Positions 6,698 to 15,282 of a DNA stretch of 15,302 bases are shown here, in pieces. The position numbers were made by a program, and so were the translations under genes. The stretch covers positions 1-15,302 of the forward strand of contig JAEYRV010000011.1 of the NCBI GenBank assembly GCA_023435305.1, given 5' to 3'. The notes under the pieces were generated by a model. The model ran no database searches and was not told where the DNA came from. It was given only the letters and a program-made list of their open reading frames with translations. This DNA comes from Bacillota bacterium (GTDB taxonomy: Bacteria; Bacillota; Clostridia; Acetivibrionales; DTU013). Position 1 is the stretch's first letter, and each line of letters opens with the position of its first letter.

Positions 6698-7873
6698 ATG
6701 GCTAAAAGGCTGCTTTTTGTCGATGATGAGGTTGATGTATTAGAATCGCTTATAAGTGGATTTTCATTTTCAGATTACGAAATATTTTCAGCATCCAGCG
6801 GTATTGAAGCATTAAGTATTTTGGAGAAGGAGAATATCGAGCTGATTTTGGCTGACACACGCATGCCTGATATGGACGGGTTTGAGTTGCTGAAGCAGGT
6901 GAAGGAAAAATATCCGAAGTTGATAAGGGTTATCCTGAGCGAGTTTGCTGACAGGGATGAAGTGGTTAAGGCCGTCCAGTACAATACAGCAAAGCTCTAC
7001 GTCTATAAACCATGGCAAAATGAAGAGTTGATCCAAATCTTTGATCAGCTTTTTGGAACAGAGGAACTTCTCGAAAAGTGCAATTTGTCGCTTTTTGTTA
7101 ATAACCTGATGGAACTGCCGACCATTCCCACAAGCTTTCAAAGAATCATGCGGCTTATAGATCAGGATGCCGAGATTAGTAAAATCTCGGAGGAAATCGA
7201 GCATGACCAGGCTATTGCCTCAAAGGTGCTCCATGTAGCCAATTCTGCCTTTTATAATATGAAGACGGGTTCGGTAAAGTTTGCCGTTGCATATATTGGC
7301 CTGCTGAACACGAGAAATCTTCTGCTTTCTACCTCCGTGCTGGATATGTTCCAGGGAAGCGGAGTTGTAGCAAAAAATATGGCGAATATCTGGCAGCACG
7401 CCTATCTCACAAATCGCGTACTGTTCTATATTTACGAGAACTGTCTGAACAAGAAGCTTCCCGATTCCTGTCAGTCAGCCGGTTTGCTGCATAATGTGGG
7501 TGTCGTGTTTTTTCTGAAGTTTAATCCCAAAGCATATATAAAAATACTTGATGAGCTTTTTACCAAAAACGCTGACATTCTGGATATGGAGCGGGCGATG
7601 TCAGGGATAACCCACCAGGAAGCGGGAGGATACCTGCTAAAATGGTGGGATCTGCCTTATCCTATCGTCGAGACTGCCCTTTATCATCACTCCCCATCCA
7701 ACCCGAGTATTATCAACAAGGAACTGGTAAGCGCGGTACACATCGCCATCAGGCACGCGTGGAAGCTGCTGAAGAATAAAAATTTCACATGGGACCAGGA
7801 TATGGCTGCATATGAGATACTCGGAATCGGAGAGGAAGAAATGAACGAGCATTTGAAAGGATTCAAAATGTGA
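6698..7873 (+). CDS. Response regulator: receiver domain fused to HDOD domain
   Basis: This is a cytoplasmic signalling protein whose output is an HDOD domain rather than a DNA-binding domain. The 391-aa product begins with a receiver domain (about residues 1-120): acidic pair D9/D10, phospho-acceptor D53 in LADTRMPDMDG, switch residue S81 in VILSEFAD and the conserved K104-P105. The HDOD domain (about 135-335) is marked by LMELPTIPTSFQRIM, SKVLHVANSAFYN, AVAYIGL, GLLHNVG and ITHQEAGGYLLKWWDLP. The usual HD pair is HN here (H265-N266), in line with HDOD domains being generally regarded as non-catalytic. AGGAGG lies 7 nt before ATG. No histidine kinase is adjacent, so it is an orphan regulator in this window. 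HDOD regulators are linked in various bacteria to motility, development and stress, but the target here is unknown. Confidence 0.9.
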   Translation: MAKRLLFVDDEVDVLESLISGFSFSDYEIFSASSGIEALSILEKENIELILADTRMPDMDGFELLKQVKEKYPKLIRVILSEFADRDEVVKAVQYNTAKLYVYKPWQNEELIQIFDQLFGTEELLEKCNLSLFVNNLMELPTIPTSFQRIMRLIDQDAEISKISEEIEHDQAIASKVLHVANSAFYNMKTGSVKFAVAYIGLLNTRNLLLSTSVLDMFQGSGVVAKNMANIWQHAYLTNRVLFYIYENCLNKKLPDSCQSAGLLHNVGVVFFLKFNPKAYIKILDELFTKNADILDMERAMSGITHQEAGGYLLKWWDLPYPIVETALYHHSPSNPSIINKELVSAVHIAIRHAWKLLKNKNFTWDQDMAAYEILGIGEEEMNEHLKGFKM

Positions 7874-7887
7874 GGGGTGGGGAAGAA

Positions 7888-7958
7888 TCGGGGTCAGGCT
7901 TGAAATATTCCTTTATTATTAGAATAATAATAAAGGAATATTTCAAGCCTGACCCCGA
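7888..7958. repeat. Perfect 34-bp-stem palindrome, copy 1 (REP/MITE-like)
   Basis: Left arm 7888-7921 and right arm 7925-7958 are exact reverse complements around a GAA triloop. The outer end is CGGGGTCAGGCTTGA, the inner part AT-rich. It lies 15 nt after the response-regulator stop and 36 nt before the peptidase start. A second member of the family is at 11417-11488. As RNA it would form a very stable hairpin and could reduce read-through or protect 3' ends, although no T tract follows. The family resembles REP/REPIN-type elements; that assignment is inferred. Confidence 0.85.
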
Positions 7959-7993
7959 AGACACTATTAAAATTATACAGAGGAGATGGGTAC

Positions 7994-10900
7994 ATGAGAA
8001 AGGCAATTTCATTGGCAGTTGCAGTTGTTCTGCTGCTGGGCATGCTTATGCCGGCAACTGCGGCAAGTGCTGCGGAGACGGAGCTAAAGCCGCTGCCGCA
8101 GGTTGGAGATGTTATTTCGGGTTTCAAGGTAACGGAAATAGGCAATATGGATCTGGTGAATTCCAAGACAGTCCTGTTCGAGCATGAGAAAACAGGCGCG
8201 AAATTGTATTTCATCCAGAGCAGGGACATAGACAGATCGTTCGCGATCACTTTCAGGACACCTGCTGTTGACGATACAGGCGTCAATCACATAATGGAGC
8301 ATATCTCGGTTTCAGGCTCCAAAAAGTATCCGTTGAAAAACGTGCTGTTCACAGTCGCGAACCAGACATACAGCACATTCGTAAATGCAATGACCGCTTC
8401 TGCATACACCACATACCCAATATCATCCATGAGCGAAGATCAGTTGCTCAAGCTGACAGATGTTTATATGGATTGTGTTTACAACCCTTCGGTTTACAAC
8501 AACAAAAACATTTTCCTCAGAGAGGCCTGGAGATACGAGATGGAGAGCGCCGACGCCCCTCTGAATATCAATGGGACTGTCTACAATGAAATGAAGGGTT
8601 CGCTGGGGAACATCAATACTGCGGCATATTTCAATGTGCTTCGCTCCCTGTACCCGGACAGCTATCAGTCCAGCATTTCGGGAGGAGATCCGGACAAAAT
8701 AAAGGATCTGACCTATGAACAGCTCATCGACACGCATAATGCATATTATCATCCGTCAAATTCCCTTATGGTGCTCTATGGTAACGTTGATTACACACGT
8801 TTCCTCAAGCTGATAAATGATGAATACCTCAGCAAATTTGATAAAAAGGAAATAAAGATCGACTACAAGAAAGTGGAGCCGTTTGGCGAAAAAGTCGAGA
8901 AAACCTTTAAATTCGCGGTATCAGCCGATTCCACAACGGCATATGCAGCCCAGATAGATTATGCGTTTGCGCTGTCAGGCATCACAGAGGAGGAGATTGT
9001 AGGACTTTCAATTCTTGCAGGGGTTTTGAGCCAGGACTCTTCTCCGTTGAAAAAGGCATTCAATGAAAAACAGATCGGCGGAAATTTCACTGTCAATCTG
9101 AACTCGAGCCTGATCCAGCCTGTTCTGACATTCACCGCCACTGCGGCAGATGAAGGCAAGGCAAAGGATTTCAAGACGTTGGTGGACGGATGCGTCAGTG
9201 ACATACTGAAAAACGGGTTCGACAAGGAATTGATAAAAGCAACGGTTTCATCCTCATTGCTTCAGTACTCGAATATCACAGAGCAGAGCAATCTGGGCGT
9301 CAATCTCTCCTCCGGTCTGAGTACGATGTGGGCAAACAATGACAACCTCGGTTATTACAGTAATCTGATCAAAAATACGAAAAACATATCCGGAAAGGTC
9401 GACACAAGTTATTTCAGTGATCTGACGGAGAAATATATAAAGAAAAACAACCATGCGGCCCTGGTGACTACGGTACCTGTAGCCGGCCTTGCTGAAAAGC
9501 AGGACGAGGAGCTGATAAAGTACCTGGCAGATGTGAAAGCATCCCTGAGTCCGAAGGAAATCGAGAAAATCGTTAATGACACTAAATCCTATAATGAATG
9601 GAACAACCAGGAGACAAGCGCTGAGGAGCAGGCGGTCACAAAGGAGCTCCAGGTTGTCAAGGCGGCAGATCTGCCGGTAGAAGTGAAAAGGTATGAATTA
9701 TCGGAAACAAAGGGAGCCAATGGCGAGAGGATAATATCGGCACTGGCTGACGTAGGTGAAACAGGCATGACCATTCTTGCCATGGACACTTCAGCTGTAC
9801 CTGCAGAAAAGCTCCATTATCTGATGTTGTATTCGACCCTTCTCGGAAGGCTTGATACAGAGAAGTACAATAGGGAGCAGCTAACTACATTGGGTATGAG
9901 ATACCTAAATGGAGCAGGATTCTCACTTTCTACGCTGCCTATGGAGAAGCAGGACAAGTTCAATCCGATATTGACAACATCCTGGATAGGACTGATGGGT
10001 GAATACAAGGACCAGCTGGCGCTTGTTAAGGAAATAGCTCTTAATACTAAATTCACAAACAGCAATGCCATATTGGAAATAGTGAAGCAGCAGTCAGCGA
10101 ACATGAAAAATTCGTTCACAGCCAATCCTCTGAATCTGTTGGTATCACGCAACCTGGCGCTTACGAAGGACTATTACAATTATTCGAACTATATCTCCGG
10201 GATCGAGTACTATGACTTTCTCGTACAGCTGGAACAGGAGCTGCAGAAGGATCCCAAAGCCGTAACAGCTGAATTGGAGGCTGTCAGCAATCTGGTGCTG
10301 AACAAAACAAACATGATCGCGGCGTTTTCCGGCAATGAAAAAAGCATCAAGGCATTCAAAGGGGAGATCACGGCCCTGATTGATGCCCTGCCGACAAGGG
10401 CCATCGTTGCGCAGGACTACTCCAATTTGCCCAAACCGGCACAAAGAGAAGGGATCGCCATCGACACCGCGGTCCAGTACAATATGATATCCGCCCCTTA
10501 TGATAAAATTGGTGTGGAATATAACGGCAAGTACATACCTATAGGATTGATGATGAATGATAATTATCTGATTCCCAAGCTTAGATACAGTAACGGTGTG
10601 TATTCAGTATTGACTGAATTCAATAACATATCATTCCTCGTGCTTACATACAGGGACCCCAATATAAAAGAAACCTTTGATGTATACGAAGGGATGCCTG
10701 AGTTTGTGAAAAACAGCGGGATCACTCAGGAGGAACTGGACAGGTATATTCTCAATGCTTACAGCACATATACGGCTACAACAGGAGAGCTGAGCGGTGC
10801 AGCTAATTACATTGGCGAGTACCTGATGGGTAAGACCCCCGAGGATAAGCTGAAGCTGCTGCGCGAAATCAAGTCTGTGACCGTGCAGGATGTAAAAGAC

Positions 10901-11404
10901 TCGGCCGCAATGTTTGAGAGTGTTCTTAAGAACGGTACGTACACAACTGTGGGCAGCCCGGTGAAAATCAATGAAAACAAGGATCTGTATGCATCGGTCA
11001 TTTCATTCGGACAGCAGACTGCTTCTAATGATCCAATCACTACCGCCCAGTTCATTGAAATGATACTGCAGGGCGTGCCGGAACCGTTGGAGTTTGCAAA
11101 GCAGCAGGGCCTGCTGGCAGGCGACGGCAAAGGAAATTATATGGAGAACGAGCCTCTGACGAAGGAAAGGCTCGCAGTGTTCATATACAGGATAGCCGCC
11201 ATGAATGGCGTAAAGCTGAGCGGCGACGCGGCCATAGCTGATGCCGACAGCATCAGCGTGTGGGCGAAGGCCAGCGCCGCGGCGCTGGCCGGTGCGGGCG
11301 TAGCGAAGCTGGATGCCGGCGGCAGGTTCAATCCGAAGGATACCGTGACCTCTGTGGAGGTCAGCGAAATGCTCAACAACCTGCTTGCGGCATTGAGCAG
11401 GTAG
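7994..11404 (+). CDS. Secreted M16C (PreP-like) zinc metallopeptidase with C-terminal SLH-like region
   Basis: This is a predicted cell-surface zinc peptidase of the insulinase/presequence-protease family, whose members cleave peptides inside a closed chamber. The 1136-aa product has a Sec signal peptide: MRK, a hydrophobic core, and A-S-A-A before Glu28 as likely cleavage site. The inverted zinc motif is H99-I-M-E102-H103, with the third ligand E177 in FLREAWRYE 73 residues later. M16C landmarks follow: GSKKYPLK, TFVNAMTAS, YNEMKGSLGN, and LRYSNGVYS in the non-catalytic half. After the ~1000-residue core, residues ~1010-1136 look like two degenerate SLH repeats (LTKERLAVFIYRIA; ADADSISVWAKASAAALAGAG, then FNPKDTVTSVEVSEML), suggesting non-covalent attachment to the cell wall. 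AGGAG (7981-7985) lies 8 nt before ATG. Related palindromes flank the gene. Substrate unknown. Intracellular PreP relatives usually lack both the signal peptide and the SLH tail. Confidence 0.9.
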   Translation: MRKAISLAVAVVLLLGMLMPATAASAAETELKPLPQVGDVISGFKVTEIGNMDLVNSKTVLFEHEKTGAKLYFIQSRDIDRSFAITFRTPAVDDTGVNHIMEHISVSGSKKYPLKNVLFTVANQTYSTFVNAMTASAYTTYPISSMSEDQLLKLTDVYMDCVYNPSVYNNKNIFLREAWRYEMESADAPLNINGTVYNEMKGSLGNINTAAYFNVLRSLYPDSYQSSISGGDPDKIKDLTYEQLIDTHNAYYHPSNSLMVLYGNVDYTRFLKLINDEYLSKFDKKEIKIDYKKVEPFGEKVEKTFKFAVSADSTTAYAAQIDYAFALSGITEEEIVGLSILAGVLSQDSSPLKKAFNEKQIGGNFTVNLNSSLIQPVLTFTATAADEGKAKDFKTLVDGCVSDILKNGFDKELIKATVSSSLLQYSNITEQSNLGVNLSSGLSTMWANNDNLGYYSNLIKNTKNISGKVDTSYFSDLTEKYIKKNNHAALVTTVPVAGLAEKQDEELIKYLADVKASLSPKEIEKIVNDTKSYNEWNNQETSAEEQAVTKELQVVKAADLPVEVKRYELSETKGANGERIISALADVGETGMTILAMDTSAVPAEKLHYLMLYSTLLGRLDTEKYNREQLTTLGMRYLNGAGFSLSTLPMEKQDKFNPILTTSWIGLMGEYKDQLALVKEIALNTKFTNSNAILEIVKQQSANMKNSFTANPLNLLVSRNLALTKDYYNYSNYISGIEYYDFLVQLEQELQKDPKAVTAELEAVSNLVLNKTNMIAAFSGNEKSIKAFKGEITALIDALPTRAIVAQDYSNLPKPAQREGIAIDTAVQYNMISAPYDKIGVEYNGKYIPIGLMMNDNYLIPKLRYSNGVYSVLTEFNNISFLVLTYRDPNIKETFDVYEGMPEFVKNSGITQEELDRYILNAYSTYTATTGELSGAANYIGEYLMGKTPEDKLKLLREIKSVTVQDVKDSAAMFESVLKNGTYTTVGSPVKINENKDLYASVISFGQQTASNDPITTAQFIEMILQGVPEPLEFAKQQGLLAGDGKGNYMENEPLTKERLAVFIYRIAAMNGVKLSGDAAIADADSISVWAKASAAALAGAGVAKLDAGGRFNPKDTVTSVEVSEMLNNLLAALSR

Positions 11405-11416
11405 TAAAACGTAAAG

Positions 11417-11488
11417 CGGGGTCAGGCTTGAGTAATTCCCTAATTATTTGAATAAAAATAATTAAGGAATTATTCAAGCCTGACCCCG
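11417..11488. repeat. Near-perfect 33-bp-stem palindrome, copy 2, between convergent genes
   Basis: Left arm 11417-11449 pairs with 11456-11488 around a 6-nt loop, with one G-T wobble (11432/11473) and one mismatch (11440/11465). The outer 15 bp (CGGGGTCAGGCTTGA) are identical to copy 1; inner positions differ mostly by paired changes that keep the stem. It sits 12 nt after the peptidase stop and 7 nt after the stop of the opposing S-layer-like gene, so transcripts from both sides would end in or near this hairpin. It may serve as a bidirectional terminator or mRNA-stabilising structure, although T tracts are weak on both sides. Confidence 0.85.
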
Positions 11489-11495
11489 AAATCTA

Positions 11496-14400
11496 TCAGT
11501 TGGCAGAATGGTCAAACGTAACTGGCCATGATGAACCCGGAGTTAATTCTAATACATTATCTTTCCCATCATATATATTTATATCATTATATATTTCTTC
11601 ATCTTCTGTAACAGTTACAGAAGTCAGAACATTTGTAGGATCCTCGTTAGCTCTGACTGTAAGAATTATAATCTTATTAAAGGTATCAGCTATTATATCA
11701 GTTACTGTGAAACCAGCTACGTTGAATAAATATACTGCATTTTCTGATTCAGTAATCTCTACAGCTTCTGTGAAAGAAATCGTTATACTAACAGTAGTGT
11801 TCTGCGCAACAGTATGGGTTTCACTGTCATAAGAATCAGCATCAGTAACAACAGCAATAATTTCGGGAGCTGCCTTATCTTCAAGTTCCAAATCGGGTTC
11901 AGGTTGTCTCAACTTAATACCCCGCTCCGACGATGAAGTTGGTTCTTCAACAGTGGAAAGATAAGCCTGAATTCCATCCACAGTTGCATCAGTACCCAAA
12001 TTATCCCCCGGTTTTAAGAATATTGTTTTTCCATCAGGATCGTCAGGATCAAATTCAGAATCTACTATATAAACTTTGTCATCCTGAGGTGTGGTTAAAA
12101 AGAAATCGGAAATATTTATACGAGCCATCTTCTTGTTGAATACAACCTTAATCCGATCCTTAGCTATCAATTGAGCTTCTATAATATCTACATTATATAC
12201 TGGGGGTATGATATTAAATTCTTGATTAGGTGAACTCATGTTTCCGTAGAGATCTTTACACCTGTTGATTATCAATAGATAATCGGTATTATCTGCTAAT
12301 GGCGTACTGAGGGTTAGTACAACTGATCTCATTGAATCATCTAAATCGGCTATAAATGGTAACTCAATATTGTCTGGAAGTTTCTTTATTGTATAGCTGG
12401 CCGTATCAATTGCAGTTGTTCTATCAAGACTTTCATTAAATGTTATCGTAATGCTTGTGCTGCTATTCACCACTGGGGTACCAACAACAGCAGGAGGAGT
12501 AGTATCAGATGGAGTCGAAGGAGCTGGAGGTGCTGGTGGTGCTTCAACAACACAACTGAGAGTCTGGTCAGGCACAAATATACCTTCATTGTCAACTAAC
12601 TTCTCGCTTTCGATCCCGCTGTTTACCAGGTAAAGGCCAAGTCCTCCGATTGGCAGCGGATTGTTAAATCTAAATTCGATCTCATTTGTATAGTAAGTCT
12701 TTGTAGCATATGTCCTGTATAATTCATTGTTATAATACAGCATTATGTTTGTACCCTTGACCGGCTTCGAAAAACCAAGAACAACTTTGTTTTCCTTTGC
12801 TGATTTAACTGTTACGACCGCCGGGTCTGCCCCGGCAAATTTTACTATGTAAGGATCAACTTTGTTATACAATCTCTTTCCTGCAAGATCCATGATGGGA
12901 GCTATCTTCACATAAGGCCCGATATTTGGGTTATTCTTATTATCAAGTTCCTTTATGTAAATTATAACTGTTCGATCATTGACCTTGGTAATTGAATCAC
13001 CATCACCTAAAATCTTATAATTTCTGCCTCCATCAAATGATACCATATAGTTTGCTTTATCAAGCATTTGTGATTCATTCATAGGTTCAGAGTATACAAT
13101 AGTGATTTTGCCATCCTGAGGTATTGCAGAACAATGGGGATCGATCTTTGAATCCTCAATTACCCTTGGAGGATTGTTATCCCCAGTCGTGAAAGTATAA
13201 GTGTACTCCTTTGTAGATTTGTTTCCATAAATATCCTGAGCCTTTTTTATTGTCACCTGATATTCAGTGTTATCATCTAATTTTGGATTTGGTTTCAGTG
13301 TAACTGTTGCTTCTTTATCAGGATCTTTTTCTGCTGAGAAGGATATTACTGTATTGTCTATGACCTTCTCTATCTTATAGTTACCCGTATTTTTTGCAGA
13401 ATCCCAATCAAGCTCCTCATCAAATGTTAACGTAATACTTACATCTTTATCAAATTCGCCAGAGATAAAAACTGGAGCAGTTTCATCAATTACAATTTCA
13501 CAAGTAAGAGTCTGGTCCGGCACTTTTATACCATAACCATCAACCAGCTTATAATCATCAACGCCGCTGTTTACCAGGAATAGTTTAACAGATCCCTGTG
13601 GTAATGGAGTGTTGCCATATGTAAATGTGATCTCATTTGTAAGTTTGTCCGTTGTAGCTTTTGCCACATAGATGGAGTTTTTAACTGAATGATATAACTT
13701 GATATCTGTACCCTTGATTGGCTTCGAAAAATGGAGAACAACTTTGTCTTTATTTGCTGATTTTACAGTAACGACCGATACGGATGTATCCTTAACATAG
13801 TTAAATGTTGTACTACCCTTGAATACTGCATATCCGGCATAGTCAACAATTGCATCAGATTTATCCGAACCTGCATTATTAACAGTGACAGTTATAGGGC
13901 CTTCGATTAATTTTGTTCCGAGTACCAAGTTAATAACATTATTGTCTAAAGTAGCTTCTTGAACAAAATATTCATATGTTCCGCTTACAACCTTAAAGTT
14001 AGCATTAGCAATTGAATTATCATTACCCTTGTCATATACAGGCTCTGAGAATGTGATTCTTATATTACACTCTCCTGTATGTTCAGCCTTTGTAACTGTA
14101 GGAATAATACCATCCTGTACTTCAACTTTATCATATATAGCATTTTTGTCTAATTTAGCACCACTTTTAGCCTTGATATCTTTTTTAACTATTACCTTTG
14201 CTTCGCTTGAGTTGGTGAGCTTATCGGCAACGTTTTTATTTAAAGTAATAGTAACTGTTTTTTTATCAGAATCTAATGAAGCACTGTCATCGCCAAGCTC
14301 TACTTTATTTTCGCCCTTATCCAGGATCTCATAGAATTCCTCTGTTTCAACTGAATCCCTATCCATTTCCTGATTAAATACAACTTGTATCTGCTTACAG

Positions 14401-15122
14401 TTTAAAGCTTTAACTGATTCAACAGCTACGTCAGCAGTTACAGGATTTATTAATAAGCCAAGTTTCTCAGCCTTTGCCTTTAAATCAGCATTGTCTCCAA
14501 CAATATCAGCGATAACTGTCTTTCCGCTAGCTTTTTCAGCAGTAAGAGCGCCATACATTACGCCAACTGCAGCGTCTCTGGTTAAATCTCCGGTTACAGT
14601 CGCATCGACCTTGCTTCCTTTTGTTTCTGCAAGCTTAGCGACTGATGCTTTGTAATCTGCAACAGTATAACCCATTTGTTTGAGCATAAATGTAGCAAAT
14701 CGGGCAGCTGTAACAGTATCCTCAGCGCCTACAAAGAATCTCTGACCATCTGTCATACCGCTTAAAATACTATTTGTTGCTGAATATGCAACTACGTTTT
14801 TAGCATAATCTGAAATGCTGGCAGCATCATCAAATTTAGCTAATGCCTCAGCTACTTGGTCAGCTGATAAAGCATTAGCAGCATCATTGTAACCGAATAA
14901 TTTTGATAAAAATATTAATGAATCCTGTGTAGTCAATGCGTTCTCTAAACCAACTTTAGGGTCGTTTGCATCCTGACCTGAATAGAGACCCAGATCCTTT
15001 AATGTCATAGCATTGTCAGCGTTTGCTAATGTAGCTGAATCAGCTGCGAATACGGCAGTCATTGAAGTAAGCACCAATGCTACTATTAGAACTGCTGCGG
15101 ATAGCCTTTTGAGATTTCTCAT
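11496..15122 (-). CDS. Secreted S-layer-like protein: N-terminal SLH-type region plus multiple Ig-like (SbsA/Big_5-type) domains
   Basis: This is a probable structural surface-layer or wall-associated protein. The 1208-aa product has a Sec signal peptide (MRNLKRL, hydrophobic core, V-F-A-A before Asp28). Residues ~30-225 form an SLH-like wall-binding region (KDLGLYSG, DAASISDYAKNVVAYSATN, GDLTRDAAVGVMYGA). From ~227 onward it is a chain of beta-rich Ig-like domains with recurring ITFSEPV, ITLTFDEELD and LYGN-type motifs. A 319-residue-period duplication begins at ~449 (VVTVKSANKDKVVL) and ~769 (VVTVKSAKENKVVL). A Pro-rich linker (APPAPPAPSTPSD) occurs near 860. There is no LPXTG sorting signal. 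ATG at 15122 is preferred because AAGGAG (15139-15134) lies 11 nt upstream; the in-frame GTG at 15134 overlaps that site. The gene is AT-richer than its neighbours. It converges on the peptidase gene. Confidence 0.85.
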   Translation of the reverse strand: MRNLKRLSAAVLIVALVLTSMTAVFAADSATLANADNAMTLKDLGLYSGQDANDPKVGLENALTTQDSLIFLSKLFGYNDAANALSADQVAEALAKFDDAASISDYAKNVVAYSATNSILSGMTDGQRFFVGAEDTVTAARFATFMLKQMGYTVADYKASVAKLAETKGSKVDATVTGDLTRDAAVGVMYGALTAEKASGKTVIADIVGDNADLKAKAEKLGLLINPVTADVAVESVKALNCKQIQVVFNQEMDRDSVETEEFYEILDKGENKVELGDDSASLDSDKKTVTITLNKNVADKLTNSSEAKVIVKKDIKAKSGAKLDKNAIYDKVEVQDGIIPTVTKAEHTGECNIRITFSEPVYDKGNDNSIANANFKVVSGTYEYFVQEATLDNNVINLVLGTKLIEGPITVTVNNAGSDKSDAIVDYAGYAVFKGSTTFNYVKDTSVSVVTVKSANKDKVVLHFSKPIKGTDIKLYHSVKNSIYVAKATTDKLTNEITFTYGNTPLPQGSVKLFLVNSGVDDYKLVDGYGIKVPDQTLTCEIVIDETAPVFISGEFDKDVSITLTFDEELDWDSAKNTGNYKIEKVIDNTVISFSAEKDPDKEATVTLKPNPKLDDNTEYQVTIKKAQDIYGNKSTKEYTYTFTTGDNNPPRVIEDSKIDPHCSAIPQDGKITIVYSEPMNESQMLDKANYMVSFDGGRNYKILGDGDSITKVNDRTVIIYIKELDNKNNPNIGPYVKIAPIMDLAGKRLYNKVDPYIVKFAGADPAVVTVKSAKENKVVLGFSKPVKGTNIMLYYNNELYRTYATKTYYTNEIEFRFNNPLPIGGLGLYLVNSGIESEKLVDNEGIFVPDQTLSCVVEAPPAPPAPSTPSDTTPPAVVGTPVVNSSTSITITFNESLDRTTAIDTASYTIKKLPDNIELPFIADLDDSMRSVVLTLSTPLADNTDYLLIINRCKDLYGNMSSPNQEFNIIPPVYNVDIIEAQLIAKDRIKVVFNKKMARINISDFFLTTPQDDKVYIVDSEFDPDDPDGKTIFLKPGDNLGTDATVDGIQAYLSTVEEPTSSSERGIKLRQPEPDLELEDKAAPEIIAVVTDADSYDSETHTVAQNTTVSITISFTEAVEITESENAVYLFNVAGFTVTDIIADTFNKIIILTVRANEDPTNVLTSVTVTEDEEIYNDINIYDGKDNVLELTPGSSWPVTFDHSAN

Positions 15123-15225
15123 GTTTTTTGACACTCCTTGTTTATTTTATTGATTACCGGATTTGTTAAAATAAGAAATGGTGACACTTTTCGCTTAAAT
15201 CTTCCTTAATATACCGTAATACATA

Positions 15226-15254
15226 ATTATACCATTGATATTTTTCATAGTCAA
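15226..15254 (-). promoter_or_regulatory. Sigma-A promoter of the S-layer-like gene
   Basis: On the minus strand, TTGACT (15254-15249) and a perfect TATAAT (15231-15226) are separated by exactly 17 nt. Transcription would start near 15219, giving a leader of about 97 nt before ATG at 15122. The near-consensus boxes suggest strong constitutive expression, as expected for an abundant surface protein. The -35 box overlaps the end of a direct repeat. Confidence 0.85.
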
Positions 15255-15282
15255 CGGACGGGGTCAAGTCAACGGACGGGGT
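15251..15282. repeat. Two exact TCAACGGACGGGGT direct repeats next to a G9 tract
   Basis: Copies at 15251-15264 and 15269-15282 are separated by CAAG (period 18) and followed by nine consecutive G (15283-15291). CGGGGTCA at 15259-15266 also begins the outer arm of the two palindromes at 7888 and 11417, so a loose family link is possible. The inner edge supplies the -35 box of the S-layer-like gene. The pair may be the end of a larger repeat that continues beyond the window. Confidence 0.7.

Noticed and set aside
7949..7978. Promoter for the peptidase gene within or after palindrome copy 1 (CTGACC, TTATAC)
   Set aside because: Spacing is 18 nt but the start point would fall on the ribosome binding site, making it implausible.
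7888..11488. Composite transposon bounded by the two palindromes
   Set aside because: No transposase gene lies between them and no flanking target-site duplication could be recognised, so only a REP/MITE-like pair is claimed.
15123..15134. GTG at 15134 as start of the S-layer-like protein
   Set aside because: The codon overlaps the only Shine-Dalgarno (AAGGAG), so it cannot use it; ATG at 15122 directly precedes a normal signal peptide.
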